A stretch of 64,000 nt of DNA, taken from assembly GCF_037975245.1 (NCBI RefSeq), contig NC_092583.1, positions 3,712,764 through 3,776,763 on the forward strand, written 5' to 3'. The translations under genes and the position numbers were made by a program. This DNA comes from Apostichopus japonicus. Its lineage: Eukaryota; Echinodermata; Holothuroidea; Aspidochirotida; Stichopodidae. Within the stretch, counting starts at the first letter, position 1. Every line of letters begins with the position of its first letter. The notes under the pieces are model-generated. The model was not told the origin of the DNA. It ran no database searches and saw only the letters and a program-made list of their open reading frames with translations. This document shows positions 36,513 to 48,900 of the stretch, piece after piece.

Positions 36513-36605
36513 CAGAAGCAGCCGTTTAAATGATATGATCTGTTTGCTTATGAGAACTACAAAATATATACGAAGAGATTTCAATAAATTGAAATCTAAA
36601 ATCTA

Positions 36606-36904
36606 TTATGGACACACTGTTGCTTGAACTATGGGGTTGTTTCGTCGGAACTCTCTGACAAGCTGTGCACATTCTTCATTTCCTTGTTCTGTCAGGGCAT
36701 GTTCCAGTAAGCTGATGTTTGTCGCAGATATCAATGAATTCTTAGTCAGCATCTCTAACAAGAAGGCTCCAGGTCTATGGTGCTTCTCAATATCCATAAC
36801 CACATTTTGAGAGAGTCGAAACATATTTGCCAGCTGAACACCTTCGCCTTCATGAAGATGATACGATAAGTCCTTCTTTAGCTGAGCAAACGAGTCGATA
36901 ATTG
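36606..36904 (-). CDS. Death fold 4, terminal exon
   Basis: 98 codons plus TAA, phase 1 in, acceptor ctttgcag. FAQLKKDLSYHLHE, VQLANMFRLSQNV, RPGAFLLEMLTKNSLISATN and CAQLVREFRR form a complete DED-like fold, followed by ten residues to the stop. Confidence 0.85.
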
Positions 36905-39900
36905 CTGCAAAGTCATAACATGAGATGATTATTACAATGACAACAATTAAATATTAAATGGGAATAATCCCAGTCATCATCTCTTATTACCAGTGGTGCA
37001 TGCATGCTAAGTCTGAGAAACAGCTTATTTCATATCAGAAATATCCTAGAGGTCAAAGGTCATATCGAGGGCAGCTATTTTGCCATTGTGTGTTCTTACA
37101 GTGCCACTATAGAAGGCGGAAATCCCCTATATTGAACACAGTTCCTTCTTTTATTTCTCACATTTGCATGGTGAGTTAAAAGATTGTTGTTACTGAATGC
37201 CAGAATGAGATCAAGTTAGACATGTTCTTAATCATTGCAGCAACAACATTGTTTGTTTTTTTAATGAAAGACACGCCAAAAACGGACTGAAACTATTCTT
37301 AGTTGTTTATTGGCGTTGTTCTTCATAACGCTCAGTCTGTAAAAAATACGTTTAACTTGATGAGGGTTAGATTTGTATCTCTTACATTTACGAATGCATC
37401 TATTCCTGCAAGCTACTTGCTGAATTGAGAGTCAGAAATACAGTTAGAATGATTGCTCAGGACGTTCAGTGGAACTGAATCTACAGACAAGTCATCAAAT
37501 ATAGGGATGGATTTCTAAGCTACGAATGAATGAATACACATGCACATACTACCAAAGTCAAAACCAATAGATTAATTACTCCATGAATAGAAGATATTTG
37601 CCTCTCTAAAGAAATTGAGTTCCAGCAACTCATAAAATGTGTTGCAAGTCCATAATTGTTTACACCTATAATGCTCGAAATACCGGGTATACTTGTAACT
37701 CCATCTTTAACCATAAGCATATAAAATAATAGAAGTTCTTCCAGAATAGGAACTTGAGTGCATCTGCCGACACCTAGTTTGACTTTTTCCTCTGTAAAAT
37801 TGTTAAAAGCAATCTGAAGATTTAAGGTTTGCTTCAAAGTTACATTGTATTACTTACATTGCGGTGGTATGTGCTGGAATGGAGATTCGATTTGGTCAGC
37901 GCGCCGGAAGTTTTCAATCTTTGTAGGGAAAACAGAAGAGAGAAAGATTAATGTTTCTTATAATAAGCTGTGCTTAAGTGGAAAAAACTTCTTCATATAT
38001 TTAGCCATCTCCTCTTATCATCAGAAGGCGTCACAGTAATACTTGCTTAACTTAGGAAGTTAACTCGCAACTTGAAGCAAGTTCACCATAGCTTTTCATG
38101 TCGGTATTCCATCAATTTTCCCAGTATTCCACGAAAAAAGATATGTTAACTTTAGTTTACACAAATGGCATCTTTTGAACACCACAAATGTAAATTAACG
38201 TTGCATTTCAGGCAGCATCATTTAAGATTAACTTACCTTCATTTCATTCTTAAATTGAAAGAGAAAAAAGTTCTTAAAATCCAGTGTCTTATTTCAATTC
38301 TGAGATTGGCATTATGTCTTATTCCTTTCCATCGTGAAGTGGAAAAGCTTAATCATATATTTAGCCTTCTCCTCTTATCATCTGTAAGCCTGACAGCAAT
38401 GATTGCTTAACATAAAAACGTAACTTGCAACTTTAAGCAAGTTCACCTGGTATATATTATTTTCACGGTATTCCACGATAAAGATATAATAACTTTAGTG
38501 CACATACAGACAGCATCTTTTAAGTACTACAAATGTAAAAATGTCGATAGTTTAACTTACCTTCAACTCCACGTGAAGTTGAAAGCGAATAGTTCCAAAA
38601 GTCCAGTTTCTTGATTCAATTCTCAGATTGACAGTATTTCTTAATCCTTTGTTATGAATCTGGAATGCGCATTTGAGTCTGTTTTGTAACCAAAGGTTAT
38701 CAGTGTCAACATTCTTTAAGAGAGAATAAGCAGAGGATTTTTCATCAAGGTATATCTAGAAAATCTGTATGTATATATATATATTTAAATATATATATTT
38801 AAATATTCATATAGCGCTTTACATAAAAGAATATCTCAAGCACTTTACATGGGACTATAGTAGAATCTTAAGAATTGAAAATATAAGATACATAAAGAGT
38901 ATTCAAAGGAATAAAGGAGTAAAAACAAAATCAGAGAATAAATAAATTTAAAACAAACTCAATCAATCAATACGTTAATGAAACTAATATAAACAAGGTT
39001 AAGACAATTAACAAAGATCATTCAATAACAGTAAATGATAACAACATAAGTTTTAAGTCGGCCATGGTTAAGTAAACAGAGAATCATGACTTACTACCAA
39101 TTTAGGATCAGAAGTACATTGTGGAGTGGAGCAAACAATATTGACAGGGAACGTTGACCCCATGGATTTGAGAACAAAAGACACAGGACGATGAACTGCC
39201 AATCCTTTGTTTTTGTAGACCTCTTCATGGATTATGCTCTGTTAATAGAACAACACTTGCTTAATATATCAGTTGATCGTGTATACACATTTTATTGCTC
39301 AATACTACACAGCCCATTTCCATATGACTTCAAATGACACTTAATATCTTAGACTTGATGATGTTTGCTAGAAAATGTTGTGTCTTCTCGTTTATAAACG
39401 ATCACTCAACATGTCTCACTTCTGACTGAAATCACATGGCAGTCACTTAATATTATTGTCTGTTTTTGAACTGAAATGAATTGTCAGTTATTGTCAATAT
39501 ACATCCAACGAATAACTGGTAGGTGTATTTGCTTCGCATCGCTGTAGGTTTTGCTGGCAGTCATCAATTACTAATTGTCTTATCGCTTAAGAACTGGAAT
39601 ATCTAGTTACCATTTTATTACTTGTTTAAGTGATTGTTATTGGGCTACAACAAGTTTGCGTCCATCATCCATGGCCATCGACAGCCTGCTCTATGAGTCA
39701 ATACTGAAATGATCTTCTAACACCTATTCTTTTTATGCAAGATTATGACTGTGATGAAAAACCGGAGCGTATTGATTTTCAAAAAGGGTTTCTGTAAAAA
39801 AGTCCTACTGTAACAAGGCGGGTATTAAGCCTTGACTGCATAGGAAGAAACGTTTGTCAAAAGAATGACACGTACATGAAGAGACAAATGGATTCTTTGA

Positions 39901-42900
39901 GATCCGTGACCATGCAGAGGCAAATAACTTGATAAAATACTGTGCTTACTTCATGTTCCAATTTTTCATCGTTGTGAAACCAGAGATGGAGAGTGAACTG
40001 ATCCCCCATATTAGAAATGTTTACAATTGGTAAAACACAGACACGCTTCTTCATTTTGGGTATGTATGGAACGTGAAGACCAATGAGACAGGGCTTCTGA
40101 GCTTCAACTTCAAGATGATTAGTAGTCATAGAGCAACTGAGGTGTTTCTTTTCTGGGCTCCATTTCACAGATTGATCTGAAACAAAATGGCGTCACAATG
40201 AAGTCACTTGAGCATAATAATTACTGAGGCGTTAGTTACATCAAACGTTGGAGGAATCAACGTCTGGTACAACATAATGCCAATAATTGAAATGGTATCC
40301 TGCTCCAAAATCGAGAAAAACGCTATTAAATTAATATGTTGAAATATATATTTGTACATTGAGAGTAATTTAACGCTGTTTGGAATAGAAAAATCATTCG
40401 TTTGCCCTACTTTACGCTAGCAAGATCATTCCATTCGGTCTCCTAGTTGTATTGACTATTCCTTTATGAATTTACAAAACAAAAAAACGGTAAATAAAAG
40501 TTGGAAGGTCAGCAAGGCCATGAATATCATTGCAATATTATAAATGAGATATTATAACAGGGCGCCACTGCCCTGTTAACTTAATATAACATGTTCCATC
40601 TTGCACATTGTGCATGTAAAGTAATTCTTTTTAGCTGCACATTGCTGATTACCTGTTACTTATTTTAAATCCCATTTGGTGCATGGACTTAACAATGTTA
40701 TGATAAGATTGACCTACCCTTACCATAAACTTTACCAGAAAATACTTTACCATACTTTACCATACTCTACCATAGTCACCCCCACTTACCATACTCTACT
40801 CTACTGTACCATACTTTACCATAGACTACTTTTACCATAGTTTCATTCTGGTAATGGTTTATATTGTCAAACATCCATATATATTATATCGTCTGTAAAT
40901 AATACCGAAATGGTTCAGTTCAAGTCTATGCATAAATCTACCCTGCTCTCTCTGGTTGTTTATCCTCTTGAGTCTCTGTAACTTGCTCTTAGTATTTCGT
41001 CAGTGATCCCTTTGTTAGTTTATCTTTCTATAAGTGACTTTACTTTGGGGATTCCCGTCTACAAGATGCTTCGTTAAGATTTGTTGTAAATCTCCTCAAT
41101 CTATATATTTACATTTATTACTACGAGCATCTGTATCTTCTGATTTGCCAATAGTGAAAACGACTACAAAATATTGAAATATAGTCTTGAAAATACAAAA
41201 ATAAAATGACAAAGTAAAGGAAAGGAATTAACCTGTTTGTAATACACCAGAGTACACATCAATACCAGTCTGGATACTCGAAGTAAACGCGCAATGTGGA
41301 ATAGACAACGAGACAGGTTTGTGTAAGGTTAGACCTTCTGGGCCAAATTTCACAACAGGGCTCATCCGTAGACTCTTCTTTAAGATAGGACCTTTAATCG
41401 CAGGGTCATTAGAAACCCATAGACTAATAATCCTTCCAGTGTGAAGTGCATTAGCTGGTACAACCAGATGAAGACCTGCGATATCCATCTCTCCTCCATG
41501 CTGATCAATGTATTGTTCCTTATAAAGAGTTGATCTTGGGAACAGAGGAAACCCCTCTATAGGAGACAGATAGAGAGTTATACATAAGGAATTGATGAGT
41601 AAACAATACATCTTGTATTAATATATTGTATATTTTAAGTAAGCTTGTGGAAAGTTTGTCTACTCCATTTTTACGGAAATTGAAATTGACAGACAAATCA
41701 AGGTTATTAAGGATAGATTAAATTCCTTGGGCGACCAAGATAGTTGAGATTGATATCAATATAATAACCCATTATGTCCGACCAAGACAGTATAATAAGA
41801 CGTAAAAATAACTCACACAAAATCAAATATCTTTACACATTACCTTCTTTTTCAAACATAAGCACTGACATTAATGAATTGGTAAATATAGTTGCCATTT
41901 ACAACTGTAGCCAACCACCTGATATTTACAATCTCATGCATTTATGAGCTTCAATATATACAAACAGTACTGTACCATGCGCTTCTTTAGCAAGCAGGAG
42001 TATCCGTCTGGCCAAATCTAGTTTGCCGAAAGACAATTTTAAGGCTCGTTGGATATCCAGTGTTGCGTATTCCTCTTCTTGCAAAATTTTAAAAGATCTC
42101 GTAGACTGAAATTCTCTTTTTGAGATCACGTCCTGTCTCCACAATTATATATGTAAAGGGAAAGACAAAACAAGATATTAATGTAAAATTGAGTAATAAT
42201 CGTATTAATGTTACTTTCAATGGAAATCCCATGCAATGGTCCTTCTCTTTTGGTCATCGTGGCATATTGAATATTAGTGGCGAAGAATCTTGCTTTCATT
42301 TGTTAATGGATATATTTGGAATATAGGAAGTAGAGCTGTGTGACGGTCAGATGAGCAATAGTTTATAATTTTTTCTCGAAAACTTAGAAAGTTTCCCATA
42401 ATTTAAGGATTTTTAACATGTTGACAGTTCTTTGCTTCAAACATGGGTACCGTTCTATTTTTTTTTGTAAAGCGTAAGCGTTGCATAATTATTTGATAAC
42501 GATAACATACGCGATGGCAATGACCACGATAATAAAACTTCATGAATAAACTTATATGCCTGTACGTTTTAAGAAATTACACACCGAATTCTCGTTATAT
42601 TGTTCTCCTTCCTTTGCATGCTTTCTCGTTGACATATCGATGTACTCTAGGGCCACTTTTGCAACCTTATTAAGGTGAATAGCTTTCAATCCTTCATACA
42701 GATCAATAATTTTGTCTGGCTTGATGAGCTCAGTTTCGTCTAATATTTTCATAAGCATCTTTCCAGGTTCTTCTGCTGTCTGGATTATGTGCTGATCCTC
42801 TGGTTTGAGTTTGAAGCGTCCACCTAGCTTTTCACAATGTTGCTTGTCCAGAAGCTGTGATAGTTCCGCTTTCAACTTTTCGTATGCGTGTAAGTCTAAA

Positions 42901-45900
42901 AGTGAAGGCATACCACCAACTTTTACATTCAAAGAAGGAACTTGATTAATTGAGAAATCAAAGCGTTGAGGATAGATCTTTTACATAATATATTTAGCGT
43001 GCAAGGGATCATGTATATTTGTCATAGTTTTAAAAGGGTAAAGTTCAATTTGGATTACTGCAGCGTAACATGAAAGCCAGATTACTAATACTCCCCAGCC
43101 CCAATCAGACACTCGCATGGATGCGTTTATGTGATAATGTGTTCATTTATTGATCCACATCATTTAAACGTCATTTAAACACCCACTGGGATATGTCGTT
43201 GTTTAGTATTATAATGTTTCACATCCACTTAGGCACTCTGCTGGGTGTGCGTCTATAATTGATGTGTATTTTTGTCCCACCTGCCACTTAGAGACTCACC
43301 TGAGTAATATTCTCGAAACAGCATTTTAAGACTTGTTGGCGAAAGTATAATATTCTTTACCTGATGAAATGAAGAAATAAAGACGACTTCCTTAATTGAC
43401 AACTTAAATAATATTGGAAGTATAATCATTCATACCATAAAATTAACCGAAAGCTAAATTTAATTCTTAACAGTTATATAGCAACTGCACGCAAAAAAAT
43501 GGAGTGTTGAATTTTAACACTTCCCAGGTGTAACCGTTCACCCTACACCTGAAGGGTTACTCTGACCCTGAGTAGGGTTACATAATTTATGTAGCGTGGA
43601 TTTTTTAACACCTGCAGAAGTGTACTTTCAGTTCGAGCATTCTGATTGGTCAAACCTCCCGTCAGCTGGATTCTTAGTGTAAGTTAAGTGTTTAAACGAT
43701 ACCACCGTACCGTGAACACCCATTTACCGTACCCAGCAATACTTGTACCAGTTTGTCGACATTTATCGTTACTAAATGTACTATAGTAACCACAGCCATA
43801 TATACGTTCAAGCCACAAAACGTTACGTACTCAGTGTGCGATAACGAGCTACAATGGCATGAAAATGACGTTATAGGAGACTGGGGCCTGGAAGAATTGA
43901 TTGAAAAATTCGAAGGTATGTTTTGATATTATGTAAGTGTACGTGACAAGAACGAGATATGCTTAGAGACCCACGACTAAGCTGGGTAGACGAATGCATT
44001 TGAATCGCTTGCGTTACGTAGACCTAACGTTAAAGTCATACTATAAGTTAATATAATAGGCTAGCTGCTGTTTGTCATAGTCAACTCATAATTGTCAACG
44101 AATCAGTGTAGCCTACATACAAGTAAACATTAAACGGAATTGCCTTCGGACGGACGGAGGACTTTGGTCTAGGCCTTTATTGTAATCTAGTGCATTCTAT
44201 TCCTTTTTGTGCGTTAACCGTAACTTCGTATACCCTGCGAGTCACTTTTTTAAGTAGTACTACTACTAGGCCTAGCCTAGTACTAGTAGGGTATACTTAG
44301 GCTATTTCAAGACAATGCATTTTAAATAGCATCGGGCATGGGCCTATAGTTACGCTGGTACTATGTTCAATAAGGGATAAACATATATTCATGTAATGCA
44401 ATATATAATTACCACTAATTGCCATTTTAGCTTGTAAGTTGTAGCAAGTAGGCCGAAGCTGATGTGGATTGGTGATACTTTTAGACCTAGGCCCAACTAT
44501 AATTTAGCTATCTTATGGAAGTGATCTAGCTGTTATAATTCATATCAATCTACACAATTGCATACAGTGGGAGTGAGCATTGTTTTAAGCATTGTTAACA
44601 TGATGCATTGGTTATAAAAGTTGCCTACCTTGTCTGATGAAAGTTTAATGCAAGTTCCTGTTTTGACAAGTAATCACTATAGGCCATCTGGCTTTCTAGA
44701 TTCAAATGTACTTGAAGAAGTTAGAATCACAACTGATTAAATTGTGTGCATTTTCTTTAGCAATGTTCATGTTTTGTGAGGGGTACATGTACAAAACTGC
44801 TTATGCTCCAAGAAGGTTTTAACACAACTTCATTATGATGGGAATTTTCTTTTCTTTTCTTTGTTGTTACTTAGGAAGCATCAACTTGGAATTCTATTTG
44901 CAAAAGATTTCAGAAAGACCTCAGCAATATGTGTTACTTCTTGGAGGAAGCAAAATACACCCCAAGCAGTCATTTGTGATCATCCAGAGACATGCCCTAC
45001 CCCAGAGGACATTTATGAAGCCATTGATGTTTGCTTCAAATTATTCTACGTGTTAAATCTGAATTATACCAAATTGCAAGTCTCGGTGCCTGGGAATTTT
45101 TCCAAAAAGTTGTCTACAAGTTGCCTGGTGGTGTGAAACGCAACCAGATTCAAGATTTTTGTGCTCACCGTGCCGACAAAAAAGACAAAGTTACTGCAGT
45201 TTAGCAGTTGTCATAGACAGAACTCCATGTTTCCTCATCTCACGGATCAGCATATATCTAAAGTTGTTGCTTATTTGGAATTGTCTTTGGGAAGAGTTTT
45301 TTCTTTGTGTTTAATTTGGAATACCAAAGGCACGAGCCAACAACAAAGACAAAGTAACTGCAGTGTAGTAGTCATCATAGACAGTACTCCACGTTTTCTC
45401 ATCCCACGGATCAGCATATATCTAAAGTTGTTGCTTATTTGAAATTGACTTTGGGAAGAGTTGTTTCTTTGTCTTTTATCTAGAAACCAAAAGGCATGTG
45501 CAAAAAAATAAATACCAAGTAACTGCACTGTAGCATTTGAAAATGTTGGCACTTTTAAGTTGACTTAATTCCACAAGACAATACTTTTATAGCCTAAATT
45601 GTACGTTTTACATTTAATGGGATATAATAAATGGACCTCTGGAATAGGAAGGTAGTAGGGTGTTTAATTGCTGAAAATCCCACATTCTGAATTGTTTGTG
45701 TTGTCATTGCTTTTTGCTCTCTCTTAAATGTAACTTTCTGCTGTGAGCGATTCAAACATGCATCCATATTGTTTACCTAATTACTAGGTAATACTTAACC
45801 TAAAACCTGTATAAAATATTTACTAAACGGGTGCGATGTAAACTTATCTGGCAAAATTTTACATAACAGTATTGTATTTGCGTTACATAATAAACATGTA

Positions 45901-48900
45901 AAACTTTACAAACCAGCAGTTAAATATACATCCAGAAGTATAAACGAGAGAGCACTATTGTGTGTTGAGAGTCCATTAAGTATCATCTTGACACAGATGA
46001 CAAATGAACACTATATGGTGGTAATTCTACTCACTGAAGCAGAACTTTGACACCCAGAAGGCCAAAAAATGTGCACTAGAGTGTTAATTATACTCCCTGA
46101 AGTGCAATTTTGACACCCAGAAGTGCTAACAAATGAACACTTTATGGTGTTAATTTTACTTCCTGAAGTGTCATGTTGACACCCAGAAGTTTTAACAAAT
46201 GAACACTTTATTGTGTTAATTTTACTCCCTGTAGTGTACCTTCAACACCAGGAAGTGTTATTTTGACACTTGTATGGGTGTTGTTAAGGCAACACTCGCA
46301 AAGTGTTATATTATGTTACACTTCTGAAGTGTTAATTTAACCCGGTGGGTGTTGTCCCTAATCCAAACAGGGTGGGCTGTTAAATTCAACACTTTACGAT
46401 TCAAATTTAACACTTCATTTTTTTGAGTGTAATGGAAATAAAAGATACCGTTCGTTGAAGAGCAACAATTGGGTTTATCTCATGTTCATTACATGCCTCA
46501 GATGACCAGTTATATCCCAGACGCTGGAACTCTGGTCACGTGACTTCATGTTCTGGATCAGGCTTACAAGTATTACACAAAACGTTTAGTATTCAAGAAT
46601 TTAGTACAAGACTTCAATTTTAGCGCAGCAAATTGTAGCAGCAATTCATGCAAATTTGGTAAAGATATACCAATTGTTCTGCTTAGTTTGTTATTAATAT
46701 GAATTTGCTGTAGCCCACTCTATTTTTTCATATCAAAAAGTCTAGTTATGGTCTGTATTCTACCGCAGTTCTTGTGATCAGTGTAATGATTTCATGATTA
46801 CATGATGATTTCCCTTACTTTAAACTTCATGTGTCTATATTACTCATGTGTCATTACTTTTGTCTCAATTTTCACGCCAGAGTCGCTATTATTCTTGGGA
46901 CGGTTGTCAATGTCAGAACATCAAAACAATGCGCTCTGATTACTATTTGTGTTAAGATGCGCTTTTCTCATGTAGATGTGCGTAAGTTAACACTAGTAGG
47001 CAATCCAATGCAGTAGCAGATCCCTAATCCATCATGTGATGTCCGCACTCAGGACGCACATCGTTACAACCAAGCAAGTTTGGAGTTTGCGAAACACCTC
47101 TTTGATCCTTTGAAGTTCATTGATCCCAATGATATTTACGTTAACTAATATGCTACAAACATTGCATGCCCTTACTTCTTACATTGATTTGAAACTTTCC
47201 TTTTACCTACATTGGCCACATAACCATTGAAGTTTCATCAATGCTGTAAACTTTCAGAGTATGATATCTCGTGCTCACCGTTTGGGGGTTTCGAGCATTT
47301 CCCCTTTTTGGTGCGTGTGCAATTGCCAAAACGCTGTTTTCAACTTTGACACCTCACACATTTGTATGTATGTATTTAGATCCTCCTGCAAGCAGGAACT
47401 CGCGAAGAAGCCTCACTGGCACATCAAAGCCGCAAGCTGACCGAAGTCAGTCTCCTAGATCGAACCGGGGAGCTAATGATTGGAAGGCACCGGAGTTAAC
47501 CACTGAGCTAACACTCCACTCCATTTGACCCTTCATCGCCATAGCTGAATTCTGCACTTCATCTGACACCCAGGAACATAGCCATCAAGTTTGAAGTCCA
47601 TGCCGGATGAGGGTTTGGGAAGAGTTCGAGACATTCTTTTGCCAAACTTTGAACAAAGTTGACTTCAATTGACCACGTTACCCATGGAACTAGAGGTTAA
47701 ATATCGCCATGAATACGTTCTATTATCGATTTCCTGCATGGGTGTTTGGATTTCTGTAACTTTGTTAGGAGCAAAATGGTCTTTCTGTTATTTGACCTCC
47801 CATTGTATGATGTTATAGGTAGCGGAGATGCGGATCCATTTCCCCTCACATACGCGCCAAGTTTGAAGACCATAGGACTTACGCTTTTTGATGACTTCGC
47901 GGCCTTTTCGTACAAATTTAACCAAGTTTGACAATTGACCTCTATGGACCATTGACCCAGGGTTATTTCAGTGGCGGAGCTAGGGGTATTGGTCAGGGGG
48001 GCGAGAATGTTCTGTGGGGGCGCTTTCGACACTATCTAAGCGAAGCGCCACCACAGGCTGGCGCGGAGCGTACAGACATTTTTTGAGTAAAGATAATCCC
48101 TAGATTGCTGAAAATGACCCTTTCCGGGCCTTGCTAATTTGCAGACAAACGAAGAATAAACAGGTGTCATCGCCAACACAATGTGACAAATATTAATAGG
48201 TAGATGACAGCGCAATAAAAAAGGCAATAATCGCGAATAAGTAAAAGTGGTTAAAAGCTGAAAAGTGCGCCAGCAGTCCGTTTGAGTCCGTCAGGGGAGC
48301 CTTCCGCCCCCTGACTGTATGGACGCCCCGCCACTGTGTTATTCCTTATTTGACGTTTGAAATCTTTCTTACCTTGGATTGCATAACTTCATACGTCACT
48401 GAGACATTTTCACTAATACCCAGGGACACATCAACAGAGTTCGAAGTGAATCAGATTTACGGTTTAGGAAGAGTTAACGACACATCTATTAAGCGTTCAA
48501 GCACCCACACACTGGACCTCACGCAAACGGACAAGATACGTCATCTAACCAAAACTGGAATCCCATCACTCATTCCTATGTCACAACGATGGACTTCATA
48601 GTGCCAATAAATTTGCAACACAATACATGTCCATTACTTCTATGGTATTCGATAAAGCCCAAATGCTGCCACAGCCAACTGACTCAGATATGTGACCACC
48701 ATATATCAGATGTTTTTAGTGATGAGTTAAATGATCTTAAAAAACATCGTATAGAAGAAGTGTTGCTAAAGGGCTTTATATTCCGTACAAACTAGATGAA
48801 ATAAGCATATAATAATTCAGAGGCATCTTGTTTTAATCTTCCTTATTTCATAGAACAAAAGCTTATGCAGAAAGAGCTTCCTTAATTCCAACATCTTACC

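Larger units (their letters stand above)
37976..38713. repeat. Tandem duplication, unit about 325-360 bp
   Basis: The left unit (37976-38336) and right unit (38337-38713) share gtggaaaa..tcatatatttagcc, ctcctcttatcat, ttgcttaac, caagttcacc and tattccacg in order, then the exon copy. It spans intron plus exon of the DED-ZU5 gene. Confidence 0.85.
43488..46430 (+). mobile_element. 2.9-kb TIR DNA transposon with decayed gene
   Basis: The ends are CACGCAAAAAAATGGAGTGT and, inverted, CACTCAAAAAAATGAAGTGT, about 27 bp with a few mismatches; no clear target duplication. Plus-strand coding remains: 43862-43917 reads DVIGDWGLEELIEKFE before a gtatg donor (SAM-domain-like start). 44875-45160, after acceptor ttacttag, reads PQQYVLLLGGSKIHP, DVCFKLFYVLNLNY and AWEFFQKVVYKLPGG in two or three frames. 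These resemble the C-terminal part of SAM-containing orphan proteins common in fish and invertebrates. It lies in the DED-ZU5 gene intron, antisense to it. Confidence 0.75.

Noticed and set aside
45271-45552. Minus-strand ORF in the TIR transposon
   Set aside because: It lies within the 170-bp tandem duplication and runs against the recognised plus-strand gene; no domain.
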